Assembly: GCA_937981945.1 (NCBI GenBank)
Contig: CALJNJ010000299.1
Location: 1-13,465, forward strand
Origin: an uncultured Caulobacterales bacterium
GTDB taxonomy: Bacteria; Pseudomonadota; Alphaproteobacteria; Caulobacterales; Maricaulaceae
DNA: 13,465 nt
Direction: 5' to 3'
Shown here: piece by piece, positions 6,115 to 12,982 of the stretch
Numbering within the stretch: position 1 is the stretch's first letter
How the letters are laid out: each line of letters starts with the position of its first letter
Program-made: the position numbers and the translations under genes
Notes under the pieces: generated by a model
Seen by the model: only the letters and a program-made list of their open reading frames with translations
Databases searched by the model: none
Told to the model about the DNA's origin: nothing

Positions 6115-6137
6115 CGAATAAGTTAAGAATTTACTCC

Positions 6138-6980
6138 GTGAGCAATCGTAACAAAAACATCGCCGTCTATTTCCATGTCCACTTAGTTTCTGATTCAACC
6201 GGAGAAACGTTGGTGGCTATGATGAAGGCCAGCTGCGCTCAGTTCAGGCACGCTACGCCTCTGGAACATTTGCACGCTTTGGTCCGAACTGAAGAACAAA
6301 TGAGCAGAACCATCCATGATATTGAGATCAAACCCGGCGTCGTTCTCTATACGATTGCCAATCCGGATCGCCGAAAAATGCTCGAAGAGTTTTGTGCCGA
6401 TCGGCGGATTCCCGCTATTTCAATTCTGGATCAATCACTAGCCATGCTCGGGCGCTATCTCGGAGCATCGGTGACCCATGAGGTCGGCGCGCAGCGAACT
6501 CTTGATAATGAATATTACGACCGGATTGCGGCGCTGGACTTTGCCATGGCCCATGATGACGGACAAAATGTGACCGGGCTTAAAAATGCCGATATTGTCC
6601 TTTTGGGCATTAGCCGAACGTCAAAAACGCCGACCAGTATTTATCTCGCCAATCGCGGGTTTAAGACCGGAAATATTCCGCTGGTACCGACAGCCCCGCT
6701 GCCGGTTATTCTGGAAACGTTTACGGACCCGTTTATTGTTGGCTTGGTGGCGAGCCCGGACCGGATTGCCCAAATCAGAACCCAAAGATTAGTGGGGCTG
6801 AACGAAAAAGGCACAACTGATTATACGGATATTGATAAAGTCCGGGATGAAATGCGCCAAGCCAAGCGAATGTTTGTCAAAAAGGGCTATCCCGTTGTCG
6901 ACGTAACGCGCCGCTCCATTGAAGAAACCGCCGCAAAGATTATAACCCTGTATCACAAGCAAAAGTCAGACAGGTCATAA
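6138..6980 (+). CDS. ppsR: Bifunctional kinase/pyrophosphorylase (DUF299, PpsR/PDRP family)
   Basis: 280 aa from the GTG at 6138. Family members both phosphorylate, using ADP, and dephosphorylate, using phosphate, a Thr on PEP synthase or pyruvate phosphate dikinase, switching carbon flow between pyruvate and PEP. The N-terminal HLVSDSTGETL signature and the P-loop GISRTSKTP (157-165) are intact, as is the RDEMRQAKRMF...VDVTRRSIEETA C-terminal segment. The frame is also open upstream to a TTG at 6102, but that would add 12 residues from within the origin, and the GTG gives the usual family length. The Shine-Dalgarno is weak. It is the first gene right of the origin, equal in position to RP001/CC0001. 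Its stop overlaps the maf ATG by one base. The PpsR name follows the E. coli enzyme and is unrelated to the photosynthesis repressor of the same name. Confidence 0.93.
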   Translation: MSNRNKNIAVYFHVHLVSDSTGETLVAMMKASCAQFRHATPLEHLHALVRTEEQMSRTIHDIEIKPGVVLYTIANPDRRKMLEEFCADRRIPAISILDQSLAMLGRYLGASVTHEVGAQRTLDNEYYDRIAALDFAMAHDDGQNVTGLKNADIVLLGISRTSKTPTSIYLANRGFKTGNIPLVPTAPLPVILETFTDPFIVGLVASPDRIAQIRTQRLVGLNEKGTTDYTDIDKVRDEMRQAKRMFVKKGYPVVDVTRRSIEETAAKIITLYHKQKSDRS

Positions 6981-7570
6981 TGCGCATTATTTTAGCCTCC
7001 GGCAGTGCCATAAGAAAACAAATTATGGAAGACGCCGGATTAGATTTCGAGGTCATTGTCAAACCTGTTGATGAAGGCGCCATAAAGGCGACCATGTTGG
7101 CGGAGGGGGCAAAAATTCGCGACATTGCCGACGCTTTGGCGGAGGCGAAATCCAAACGGGTCAGCCTGTCGGAGCCGGGCTTGGTTATTGGCGCCGATCA
7201 AATCATGGAAATGGACGGACGCCTGTTCGATAAGCCCAAAACCATTGAGGAGGCCCGAGAGCGCTTGATAGAAATGCGCAGCAAAACTCACCGGTTAATC
7301 GGCGCCGTTGTAATTTGCGAAAACGGACGGCCTGTTTGGCGCCATATGTCCAAAACGGTTTTGACGGTTCGTCCGTTCAGCGATGCGTTTTTAGACGACT
7401 ATATAAAAGAAGAGGGGGAGCTTTTAACTAAAAGTGTCGGCGCCTACCGCTTTGAAGGGCGCGGATCCCAACTGTTTTCTTCGGTTGAAGGAGACTTTTT
7501 CTCTATATTAGGGTTATCTTTACTGCCGGTGCTTGATTATTTGAGGGAACGAAGGGCTGTTTTAACGTGA
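6980..7570 (+). CDS. maf: Maf-family nucleotide pyrophosphatase
   Basis: 196 aa. Maf proteins hydrolyse non-canonical or modified nucleoside triphosphates to monophosphates (house-cleaning); bacterial members act on dTTP/UTP or 7-methyl-GTP. The family start ILASGSAIRKQIMEDAGL (3-20), IGADQIMEMDG with the catalytic-type Asp, the FDKPKTIEEARERL segment and the C-terminal SVGAYRFEGRGSQLFSSVEGD...GLSLLP are all present. The motif is GADQ rather than the GADT/GADS of many relatives, so the substrate cannot be assigned with confidence. ATG overlaps the previous stop (TAATG) and its TGA overlaps the aroE start by 4 bases (GTGA), so it is a coupled operon gene. Confidence 0.93.
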   Translation: MRIILASGSAIRKQIMEDAGLDFEVIVKPVDEGAIKATMLAEGAKIRDIADALAEAKSKRVSLSEPGLVIGADQIMEMDGRLFDKPKTIEEARERLIEMRSKTHRLIGAVVICENGRPVWRHMSKTVLTVRPFSDAFLDDYIKEEGELLTKSVGAYRFEGRGSQLFSSVEGDFFSILGLSLLPVLDYLRERRAVLT

Positions 7571-8406
7571 CTGTGCCAATTCCAAAATTAGCCGGAGTCT
7601 GCGGCTGGCCCATCCACCATTCTCTCTCGCCCATTATTCATACACACTGGCTAAGAGAAACAGGCATTGCCGGAGCTTATGTCCACTTCGCGGTTCGCCC
7701 GGACGAAGCTATCCATGCCTTTAAATCTCTAAAACACACATCGATCGCCGGCGTGAACGTGACCCTGCCATTGAAAAAGCTTGCCTATGAAGCGGCCGAT
7801 ATTGTCACGCCGGATGCGGAGCGCTTGGGTGTCTCGAATTGTCTCTACAAGAAAAACGGCCGCCTGATTGCTCACAATACGGACCCGGAAGGATTTGCGG
7901 CGCCATTACTGAAGCGGCGCAGCCCTAACCTCATTATGAATATGCCGGCATTGGTCATCGGAACCGGCGGCGCTGCGCGCGCTGTTATTGGGGCACTTTT
8001 AAACTTGAACTGCCCTGAGATTAGGGTTTGCGGCCGAACGGATGAAAAAGCTGAAAACTTGGTGAGAGAATTTAATCTCCCAAGCCTGTATGCGGTCGGC
8101 TGGCGACATCGAAACTTGTCACTCCCAACAGCGGGATTAGTGATCAATGCCAGTTCCGCGGGCATGAAGGGATTTCCCGATTTGGACCTGGATCTGACCG
8201 GTGCGCGTCCGGACACTTTTATATATGATCTGGTTTACACGCCTATTCGAACAGGCCTTCTAAAACAGGCTGAAATGAGAGACCTGCCTCATATTGGCGG
8301 TCTTGAAATGCTGATCGGGCAGGCCAAGCCGTCTTTTAAACTGTTTTTCGGACAAGAGCCCAAAGAGGGTTCAGACCCGAGCCCGCTTTTACTGAAAGCC
8401 CTTTAA
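7567..8406 (+). CDS. aroE: Shikimate dehydrogenase AroE
   Basis: 279 aa. Reduces 3-dehydroshikimate to shikimate with NADPH in aromatic amino acid synthesis. The shikimate-binding SLSP (19-22), N64-V-T-L-P-L-K70 with catalytic Lys70, the SNCL segment (90-93) and HNTDPEG with Asp106 form the catalytic domain. The Rossmann domain has VIGTGGAARAV for NADP binding, followed by INASSAGM and the C-terminal GGLEMLIGQA. It starts with GTG at 7567, overlapping the maf stop by 4 bases, which is typical of translational re-initiation. All key residues are present and the length is normal. Confidence 0.95.
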   Translation: MTVPIPKLAGVCGWPIHHSLSPIIHTHWLRETGIAGAYVHFAVRPDEAIHAFKSLKHTSIAGVNVTLPLKKLAYEAADIVTPDAERLGVSNCLYKKNGRLIAHNTDPEGFAAPLLKRRSPNLIMNMPALVIGTGGAARAVIGALLNLNCPEIRVCGRTDEKAENLVREFNLPSLYAVGWRHRNLSLPTAGLVINASSAGMKGFPDLDLDLTGARPDTFIYDLVYTPIRTGLLKQAEMRDLPHIGGLEMLIGQAKPSFKLFFGQEPKEGSDPSPLLLKAL

Positions 8407-8409
8407 GGA

Positions 8410-9018
8410 ATGACCGCAAATTCCATGATTGTTCTGGGATTGACAGGGTCAATCGGCATGGGAAAAACGACGACCGCTCAAATGTTTCGGGACGCCGGGT
8501 GCCCGGTGTTTGATGCTGATGCCTGTGTTCACGGTCTTTATAACGCCGGCGGCGAGGCTGTGCCCCTAATCAAAGCTGTGTTCCCGGATGCCATATCAGA
8601 CGGCATAGTTGACCGAAAAATTTTGGGCGGTCACATGCGAGCAGATCCCATAAATCTGAAAGTTTTGGAAAGTTTCATTCATCCTATGGTCGAGCGAAAA
8701 AGACAGGTTTTTTTCGAAACGGCAAAAGCCTCCGGCGCCGATGTGGTAGTTTTGGATGTGCCTCTTTTATTTGAAACGGGCGGCGACCAAAAAGTTGATA
8801 AAGTAATCGTGGTAACAGCGCCGGCAGAGGTTCAGAAAAAGCGGGTCATGGCGCGCCCGGGCATGACGGAAGATTTGTTCAAGACCTTATTGGCGCGGCA
8901 AACGCCCGACGCCGAAAAAAGAATCCGTGCAGATTTTCTGATATTCACGGATAAGGGGTTGAACGCGGCCCGCGAACAGGTGCAAAAGATTTTGGAAGAT
9001 ATTCGAAACGGCACTTAA
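8410..9018 (+). CDS. coaE: Dephospho-CoA kinase CoaE
   Basis: 202 aa as listed. Phosphorylates the 3'-hydroxyl of dephospho-CoA, the last step of CoA synthesis. The P-loop GLTGSIGMGKTT lies at 10-21 (Lys19), followed by FDADACVHGLY and the FIHPMV and LDVPLLFETGG segments typical of the family. Two starts are possible: ATG 8410, with AAGGA only one base upstream and overlapping the aroE stop, or ATG 8425, which gives MIVLGLTGSIGMGKT, closer to other CoaE N-termini, but with AAGGA 15 bases away. Coupled re-initiation from aroE (3-base gap) favours 8410; family alignment favours 8425. Confidence 0.94.
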   Translation: MTANSMIVLGLTGSIGMGKTTTAQMFRDAGCPVFDADACVHGLYNAGGEAVPLIKAVFPDAISDGIVDRKILGGHMRADPINLKVLESFIHPMVERKRQVFFETAKASGADVVVLDVPLLFETGGDQKVDKVIVVTAPAEVQKKRVMARPGMTEDLFKTLLARQTPDAEKRIRADFLIFTDKGLNAAREQVQKILEDIRNGT

Positions 9019-9022
9019 ATTT

Positions 9023-9742
9023 ATGTCAGGCAAACGGGAAATCGTTTTTGATACGGAAACCACGGGTTTTGATGCCTGGGGTGAAGACCGGATTACGGAA
9101 ATTGGCTGCGTTGAAATTCTGGACTTAATTCCGACCGGAAACACGTTTCATACCTATTTGGATCCCAAGCGGGATATTCCTGAAAAGGTCACGGAGATCA
9201 CAGGGCTGACCAGAGAGTTTTTGGACGGAAAGCCTTTGTTTTCCGACAAAGCGCAAGAATTTTTGGACTTTGTCGGTGACGCGCAATTAGTGGCGCATAA
9301 TGCTGAATTTGATATGGGTTTCGTTAATGCAGAGCTTGTTCGCGCGGGGCGAGAGCCCGTGCCGGCCAAACGCTTTACGGACACATTAAAAATCGCAAGA
9401 GCAAAATTTCCGGGCTCGCCGGCGTCACTGGACGCGCTCTGTAAGCGGTTTGATATTTCTCTGGCAAGCCGTGACAAGCACGGGGCTTTGGTTGATGCGG
9501 AGCTTTTGGCGCGGGTATATTTGGATCTTTCGGGCGGACGTATGCGCCGCTTTGGCTTTGACGATAAAAAGGACACAGCCATCCAAACGACCTTGGTGTC
9601 TGTGGCAAAGCCGCGGCCGGTTCCTTTACCGGTGCGCTTGTCTGAAACAGAACAGGCATCGCACAGAAAATTTATGGAGAAGATTGGCGGGGACGATCAA
9701 AAAACCGTCTGGCAAAAATATTGGGCCAGAGCGGCTGGCTGA
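9023..9742 (+). CDS. dnaQ: DNA polymerase III epsilon subunit (3'-5' proofreading exonuclease)
   Basis: 239 aa. DnaQ is the proofreading subunit of the replicative polymerase core. The DEDDh exonuclease residues are all visible: Asp10 and Glu12 in IVFDTETTG, Asp97 in AHNAEFDMGF, and His153/Asp158 in HGALVDAE. The C-terminal tail (about 175-239), with proline-rich PRPVPLPVRLSETEQASHRKF, probably links to the polymerase alpha subunit; the final segment ends KTVWQKYWARAAG. The ATG follows the coaE stop after 4 bases and has little Shine-Dalgarno, so translation is likely coupled. Its stop is immediately adjacent to the stop of the convergent SRPBCC gene, with no space for a terminator. Confidence 0.95.
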   Translation: MSGKREIVFDTETTGFDAWGEDRITEIGCVEILDLIPTGNTFHTYLDPKRDIPEKVTEITGLTREFLDGKPLFSDKAQEFLDFVGDAQLVAHNAEFDMGFVNAELVRAGREPVPAKRFTDTLKIARAKFPGSPASLDALCKRFDISLASRDKHGALVDAELLARVYLDLSGGRMRRFGFDDKKDTAIQTTLVSVAKPRPVPLPVRLSETEQASHRKFMEKIGGDDQKTVWQKYWARAAG

Positions 9743-10315
9743 TTATTTTTCTTCGGCGGCTTCAGTGCTGGGATCTTCCGGCGCTTCTTCACCGGATTCT
9801 ACCAAGATACCGTCGTTTGCAACCAGTCTGAGAATGGCTTCGGTCTTCACCTGATCAACGACATCGGCCAATTTATCGAGCCCGCTTTCAGATGACCCGT
9901 TTGCCACTTCGTCAAATGTAACTATTGAGCCGGTTTCGCCGTCAGGCGCAATAGTAATGGTCCAAACATCCGTGATGGCCATGGCCTGAAGCGGCCCGAA
10001 CGGGGCATCGAATCTGATTTGTTTGCCGTCACTAATATAGAGGATGCGGCCGTGAATCACGGATCCGTCTGCCCATTCTTCTTTCCACAGTCCGTTGATC
10101 TTGGGATCAAGGCTCATATTCTGGACATCGCCCGAATAAGAATGATGCCACCATAGCGAAGGCTCAAGCAATTTGTCCCACAGCTCTTCCGGAGATAATT
10201 CGCTGGTAGCTTCTTGTTTTAGGGTGAAATGATCAGGCGATGATTTAATGACACCCGCGCCGGCAATTTGTGCTCCCGTCAGGGTTAAAATCAGCGCCGC
10301 AATATACTTTTTCAT
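9743..10315 (-). CDS. Exported SRPBCC (START-like) domain protein
   Basis: 190 aa from the ATG at 10315; a TTG at 10318 directly upstream would add only one residue. GAGAG about seven bases before the ATG can serve as Shine-Dalgarno. A signal peptide (MKKYIAALILTLTGAQIAGA, cleavage near 20) places it in the periplasm. The body follows the SRPBCC pattern: a first strand FTLKQEATSELSPEELWDKLLEPSLWW, then DVWTITIAPDGETGSIVTFDEV and a long C-terminal helix LDKLADVVDQVKTEAILRLV, which forms a hydrophobic ligand cavity in known members. The tail is acidic (EEAPEDPSTEAAEEK). Ligand and role are unknown; most SRPBCC proteins are cytoplasmic, so the signal peptide is noteworthy. It lies behind the secB terminator and is convergent with dnaQ. 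Confidence 0.85.
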   Translation of the reverse strand: MKKYIAALILTLTGAQIAGAGVIKSSPDHFTLKQEATSELSPEELWDKLLEPSLWWHHSYSGDVQNMSLDPKINGLWKEEWADGSVIHGRILYISDGKQIRFDAPFGPLQAMAITDVWTITIAPDGETGSIVTFDEVANGSSESGLDKLADVVDQVKTEAILRLVANDGILVESGEEAPEDPSTEAAEEK

Positions 10316-10341
10316 CAATAGCTCTCAAAAAACGAACGAGG

Positions 10342-10347
10342 ACTATA
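10342..10347 (-). promoter_or_regulatory. Possible -10 element for the SRPBCC gene
   Basis: TATAGT on the minus strand matches the -10 consensus at 5 of 6 bases and lies directly after the secB terminator hairpin. No good -35 is seen at the right spacing. The transcript would start near 10335, about 20 nt before the ATG. Confidence 0.25.
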
Positions 10348-10349
10348 AC

Positions 10350-10381
10350 AAAGCCCGTCCAACAGAAGATGAACGGGCTTT
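10350..10381 (-). terminator. Rho-independent terminator of secB
   Basis: AAAGCCCGT (10350-10358) and ACGGGCTTT (10373-10381) form a perfect 9-bp, GC-rich stem around a 14-base loop, 28 bases after the secB stop codon. On the minus strand the stem is followed by GTTATAG, so the U-tract is mostly provided by the stem's own TTT. Being nearly symmetric it could also slow transcription from the other strand. Confidence 0.7.
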
Positions 10382-10408
10382 ATAAAACTGCTTAATGTTT
10401 ATAAAGAA

Positions 10409-10906
10409 TTAGGCCTGACCGGTTTCGGCTGCGCGCTTCATCAATTGTTCGCGAAACATGGCGACAAAATCCGGCGGATCAATCAACAGAGGCGGGAAAC
10501 CGCCATTTTGGGTCATGTTGCCCATTATCTGACGGGCCTGCGGAAACAAAATTCGCGGACACTCAATCATGACCATTGGCTGAATTTCTTCCAAATTTAC
10601 ATTTTGAAAGGCAAACAGCCCGCCATATTCAAGTTCGGCGATAAAAGCGACTTCATCATTGCCCTGTTTGGCTTCTGCCTTAATCTTGATAATAACCTCA
10701 GCTGTGTCATCGGACAGCATTTGCCGCGTGGTTTCAAAATTGACATTGGTCGACGTGACCGGGTTTTCGCGGCGCAAAGATTCGGGCGCGCGCGGATTTT
10801 CAAAGCTTTGATCTCGGGTATATTGAGCCAAAACCTGAAGCATGGTGGATAATTGACCTTCTGCCGGCTCTGTGGCTTCCGGTGTTTCGTCTTTTTTCTT
10901 GGCCAT
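10409..10906 (-). CDS. secB: Protein-export chaperone SecB
   Basis: 165 aa. SecB binds unfolded preproteins in the cytoplasm as a tetramer and hands them to SecA for Sec export. The family pattern is clear: LAQYTRDQSFENPRAP at the first strand, NVNFETTRQM, VIIKIKAEAKQGNDEVAFIAELEYGGLFAFQN, and CPRILFPQARQIMGNMTQNGGFPPLLIDPPDF near the C-terminus. The N-terminus (MAKKKDETPEATEPAEG) is a flexible charged extension. The start is supported by AGGAG (minus strand, 10918-10914) seven bases before the ATG. It has its own terminator and is divergent from the Tim44-like gene. SecB in this position is typical for Alphaproteobacteria near the origin. Confidence 0.97.
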   Translation of the reverse strand: MAKKKDETPEATEPAEGQLSTMLQVLAQYTRDQSFENPRAPESLRRENPVTSTNVNFETTRQMLSDDTAEVIIKIKAEAKQGNDEVAFIAELEYGGLFAFQNVNLEEIQPMVMIECPRILFPQARQIMGNMTQNGGFPPLLIDPPDFVAMFREQLMKRAAETGQA

Positions 10907-11019
10907 GGGGCCGCTCCTGTTAAATCTGTTGCACTGTGCGCGCGGTCAGCTAACATAGGGTTTCTGTTCGGGCAACCGGTCAATGCCGCTTTCCGAAAAT
11001 CTAGAAAGATAAAAAAACC
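10907..11019. promoter_or_regulatory. Divergent intergenic region between secB and tim44-like gene
   Basis: This 113-bp gap must hold promoters for both strands. On the plus strand TTGCAC (10929-10934) and TAACAT (10951-10956) are 16 bases apart, a weak match. On the minus strand TTGACC is present, but no -10 lies at normal spacing. I mark the region but not exact promoters. Confidence 0.3.
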
Positions 11020-11682
11020 ATGATTTATGAAGTCATTTTATATGCGGCGATTGCGACGGTTGTCTGTGCCATGCTGTATTCTGTTTTAGGAAAGTCCACC
11101 GGACAAGGGCCTGAAAGCGCTTTAGATCCTAAGCAGTTCATGGCGCCCGACCCTGATGCGCAGCCTGCTGTTATAGACCCTATTGAGGAATATGGCGATT
11201 TTCCGGATATTGGCGTTATCCGCGGATTTGATCCGTCTTTTTCGCTCAATGTTTTCAAAGATAATGCCCAAGGTGCTTATGGCATGATATTGGAAGCCTA
11301 TGCAGACGGCGACAGAGCTCTGCTGAAAGAATTGCTGACCCCAAAAGTCTATGATGTTTATGACGGCGCGATCGCTGACCGAGAGCGCAATAATCTGACT
11401 CAAATTACGGATTTAGCCAGGTTGATTGACACGGATGTGACGGCGGTCAAATGTGACGGCACGAATGCGCGGATTTCGGTTATGTTTGAGGCCGAGCTGG
11501 CGTCCGCCATGAAGGACGGTGAAGGTCAAGTTGTACAAGGCGATCCGGACATGCTGTCGCGCAGTAAAGAAGTTTGGTCATTTGAGCGCGATATGAAAAG
11601 CAAAAGCCCGAACTGGCTCTTGGCGGATGTGGCGCCGTCAGATGGCGGTCCAGAAGCAGACCCAACTCCGGACACCGAATAA
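11020..11682 (+). CDS. Tim44/TimA-type membrane-anchored protein
   Basis: 220 aa. An N-terminal membrane anchor (IYEVILYAAIATVVCAMLYSVLG, about 2-24) is followed by a low-complexity proline/acidic linker and then a globular domain of about 75-205 with the Tim44-like pattern FDPSFSLNVFKDNAQGAYGMILEAYADGDRALLKELLTPKVYDVY. In mitochondria Tim44 links the import motor to the inner membrane. Bacterial relatives are conserved in Alphaproteobacteria, and their role is less well defined. The stop is three bases before the mltA ATG, so the two form an operon. Divergent from secB across 113 bp; no strong Shine-Dalgarno or consensus promoter was seen in that gap. The C-terminal tail (PDGGPEADPTPDTE-like) is acidic and probably disordered. 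Confidence 0.88.
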   Translation: MIYEVILYAAIATVVCAMLYSVLGKSTGQGPESALDPKQFMAPDPDAQPAVIDPIEEYGDFPDIGVIRGFDPSFSLNVFKDNAQGAYGMILEAYADGDRALLKELLTPKVYDVYDGAIADRERNNLTQITDLARLIDTDVTAVKCDGTNARISVMFEAELASAMKDGEGQVVQGDPDMLSRSKEVWSFERDMKSKSPNWLLADVAPSDGGPEADPTPDTE

Positions 11683-11685
11683 TCC

Positions 11686-12963
11686 ATGAAAAATGTTTTG
11701 ATTTTGGGGGGGGCAATTTTATGCCTCCTGCTCTCGGCCTGTGTAACGACCCCGACCCCGTCTGACCCGGCGCCTGAAACCGGTTCTGATCCGAGCACAA
11801 ATACCGAAGCGCCGCCGGTCATCACAACACAACCGGAAATTACGCCGCCGCCTGCGAGCACAACAGAGACAATGCCGCCGCCTGTTATTGACAGTTTTCC
11901 GGGTCAAACCGGCCAGACGCAGCCGCCGATTATTTCTAAGGATATTTCCACCGCCTATGCTGATATTACCGGCTGGGACCGAGCAGATTTTTCCAAGGCC
12001 TTGATGTCGTTTCAGCGAGGCTGCGCCAAAATCATAGAGAAGACACCGACAGACGCCATGTCTTCGGATCAACCAAAGTTCGGGACGGCCTCTGATTGGA
12101 TGGCAGCTTGTTCCATTGCATTGGCAACCCCGCAAACCGGCTCTGACGGGGCACGGCGATTTTTCGAAAGTGAGTTTTTGCCGGTGGTTTTCACGCCGGA
12201 AGAAACCGGAATGGTGACCGGATATTATCAACCGGAAATACAGACCAGACGCTATCCCACCGGCCCTTTCACAGAACCGATTTTGGCCGTACCGACAAAT
12301 GCAGCAAGTACGACATTGCCGCGCAGCCGCATCACAGCTTCAACATCAGACGTCTTGGGGTATGGCCGTCCTATTGATGTGTTCTTTATGCAGATACAGG
12401 GCTCAGGGGTGATGGTGTTTGACGACGGGCAAAAAATGCGCGCAGCCTATGCCGCGAATAATGGCTATCCTTATACATCTATCGGAAGCGTTTTGATCTC
12501 CCGCGGAGAGATGACCAAAGACCAATCATCCAAAGACCATATTGAAAACTGGATGATCCAAGCAGGGCCCGAAAAGGCGCGGGCCCTCATGAATGAAAAC
12601 AAACGATATATTTTCTTCAGGGCGGAAACGATCCTGCCGGGGGAGGGGCCGAAAGGCGCTATGCGTGTTCCGCTGACGGATATGGCCTCGATCGCGGTGG
12701 ACCCGTCTTATTATCCGTACGGACTGCCGGTTTGGCTTGAACTTAAAGTGCCGACGGCCGCCGGTGATTACCGCGGTTCACAGACCGAGCTATTGGTGAT
12801 TGCACAGGATACGGGCAAAGCTATTCGCGGGGCCAACCGTGCGGATCTGTATTTTGGATCAGGGGATAGCGCCGGCGAAAAAGCCGGTGTTATGAAACAT
12901 CCGGCGCGCTGGACGATTCTTTTGCCTTTCCATCTCGCTTTGCAGTTGGCATCCCGAACCTAA
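11686..12963 (+). CDS. mltA: Membrane-bound lytic murein transglycosylase A (MltA), lipoprotein
   Basis: 425 aa. MltA cleaves the MurNAc-GlcNAc bond in peptidoglycan, forming 1,6-anhydro ends, while tethered to the outer membrane. The signal peptide ends at lipobox L16-S-A-C19. A proline/threonine-rich linker of about 65 residues follows (about 20-85), then the MltA domain with TGYYQPEIQTRRY and VFFMQIQGSGVM. The C-terminal 3D domain has the three conserved aspartates at D375 (QDTG), D387 (RADLYFG) and D394 (GSGDSAGEKAG); the last is in the segment equivalent to the catalytic Asp of E. coli MltA. It lies three bases after the tim44-like stop, as in other Alphaproteobacteria. Confidence 0.95.
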   Translation: MKNVLILGGAILCLLLSACVTTPTPSDPAPETGSDPSTNTEAPPVITTQPEITPPPASTTETMPPPVIDSFPGQTGQTQPPIISKDISTAYADITGWDRADFSKALMSFQRGCAKIIEKTPTDAMSSDQPKFGTASDWMAACSIALATPQTGSDGARRFFESEFLPVVFTPEETGMVTGYYQPEIQTRRYPTGPFTEPILAVPTNAASTTLPRSRITASTSDVLGYGRPIDVFFMQIQGSGVMVFDDGQKMRAAYAANNGYPYTSIGSVLISRGEMTKDQSSKDHIENWMIQAGPEKARALMNENKRYIFFRAETILPGEGPKGAMRVPLTDMASIAVDPSYYPYGLPVWLELKVPTAAGDYRGSQTELLVIAQDTGKAIRGANRADLYFGSGDSAGEKAGVMKHPARWTILLPFHLALQLASRT

Positions 12964-12982
12964 CCCCTTAAGCGCTTCATTT

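Larger units (their letters stand above)
5729..6137. other. oriC: Predicted chromosomal replication origin (oriC/Cori)
   Basis: This 409-bp gap is the only long non-coding stretch in the window. It lies between hemE and the DUF299 gene, the same neighbours as the Caulobacter crescentus origin. It is strongly AT-rich: I count about 28% GC over 5881-6000, against about 40-57% in sample lines of nearby genes. It contains a tandem DnaA-box-like pair next to a trinucleotide repeat (5783-5821), one exact and one near-exact TTAA-N7-TTAA CtrA-type site (5824-5859), a consensus DnaA box (5952-5960) in inverted arrangement with a second one (5988-5996), and a recurring GGGGAWAAA motif. Genes on both sides point away from it. 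I saw no IHF consensus and no GANTC methylation site inside it. Origin function is inferred from position and motifs. Confidence 0.85.

Noticed and set aside
6102..6137. TTG start at 6102 extending the DUF299 protein by 12 residues
   Set aside because: The extension lies in origin DNA with a GGGGAAAAA motif; the GTG at 6138 gives the usual family length and start.
5992..6198. Small minus-strand frame across the right part of the origin
   Set aside because: AT-rich non-coding composition, no Shine-Dalgarno, and it overlaps the DUF299 start.
9154..9582. Open frame on the minus strand inside dnaQ
   Set aside because: Serine/lysine-rich composition typical of an antisense frame; dnaQ with all catalytic residues occupies the region.
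11719..12231. Open frame on the minus strand inside mltA
   Set aside because: Arg-rich, low-complexity product antisense to the Pro/Thr linker of mltA; an artefact of GC-rich codons.
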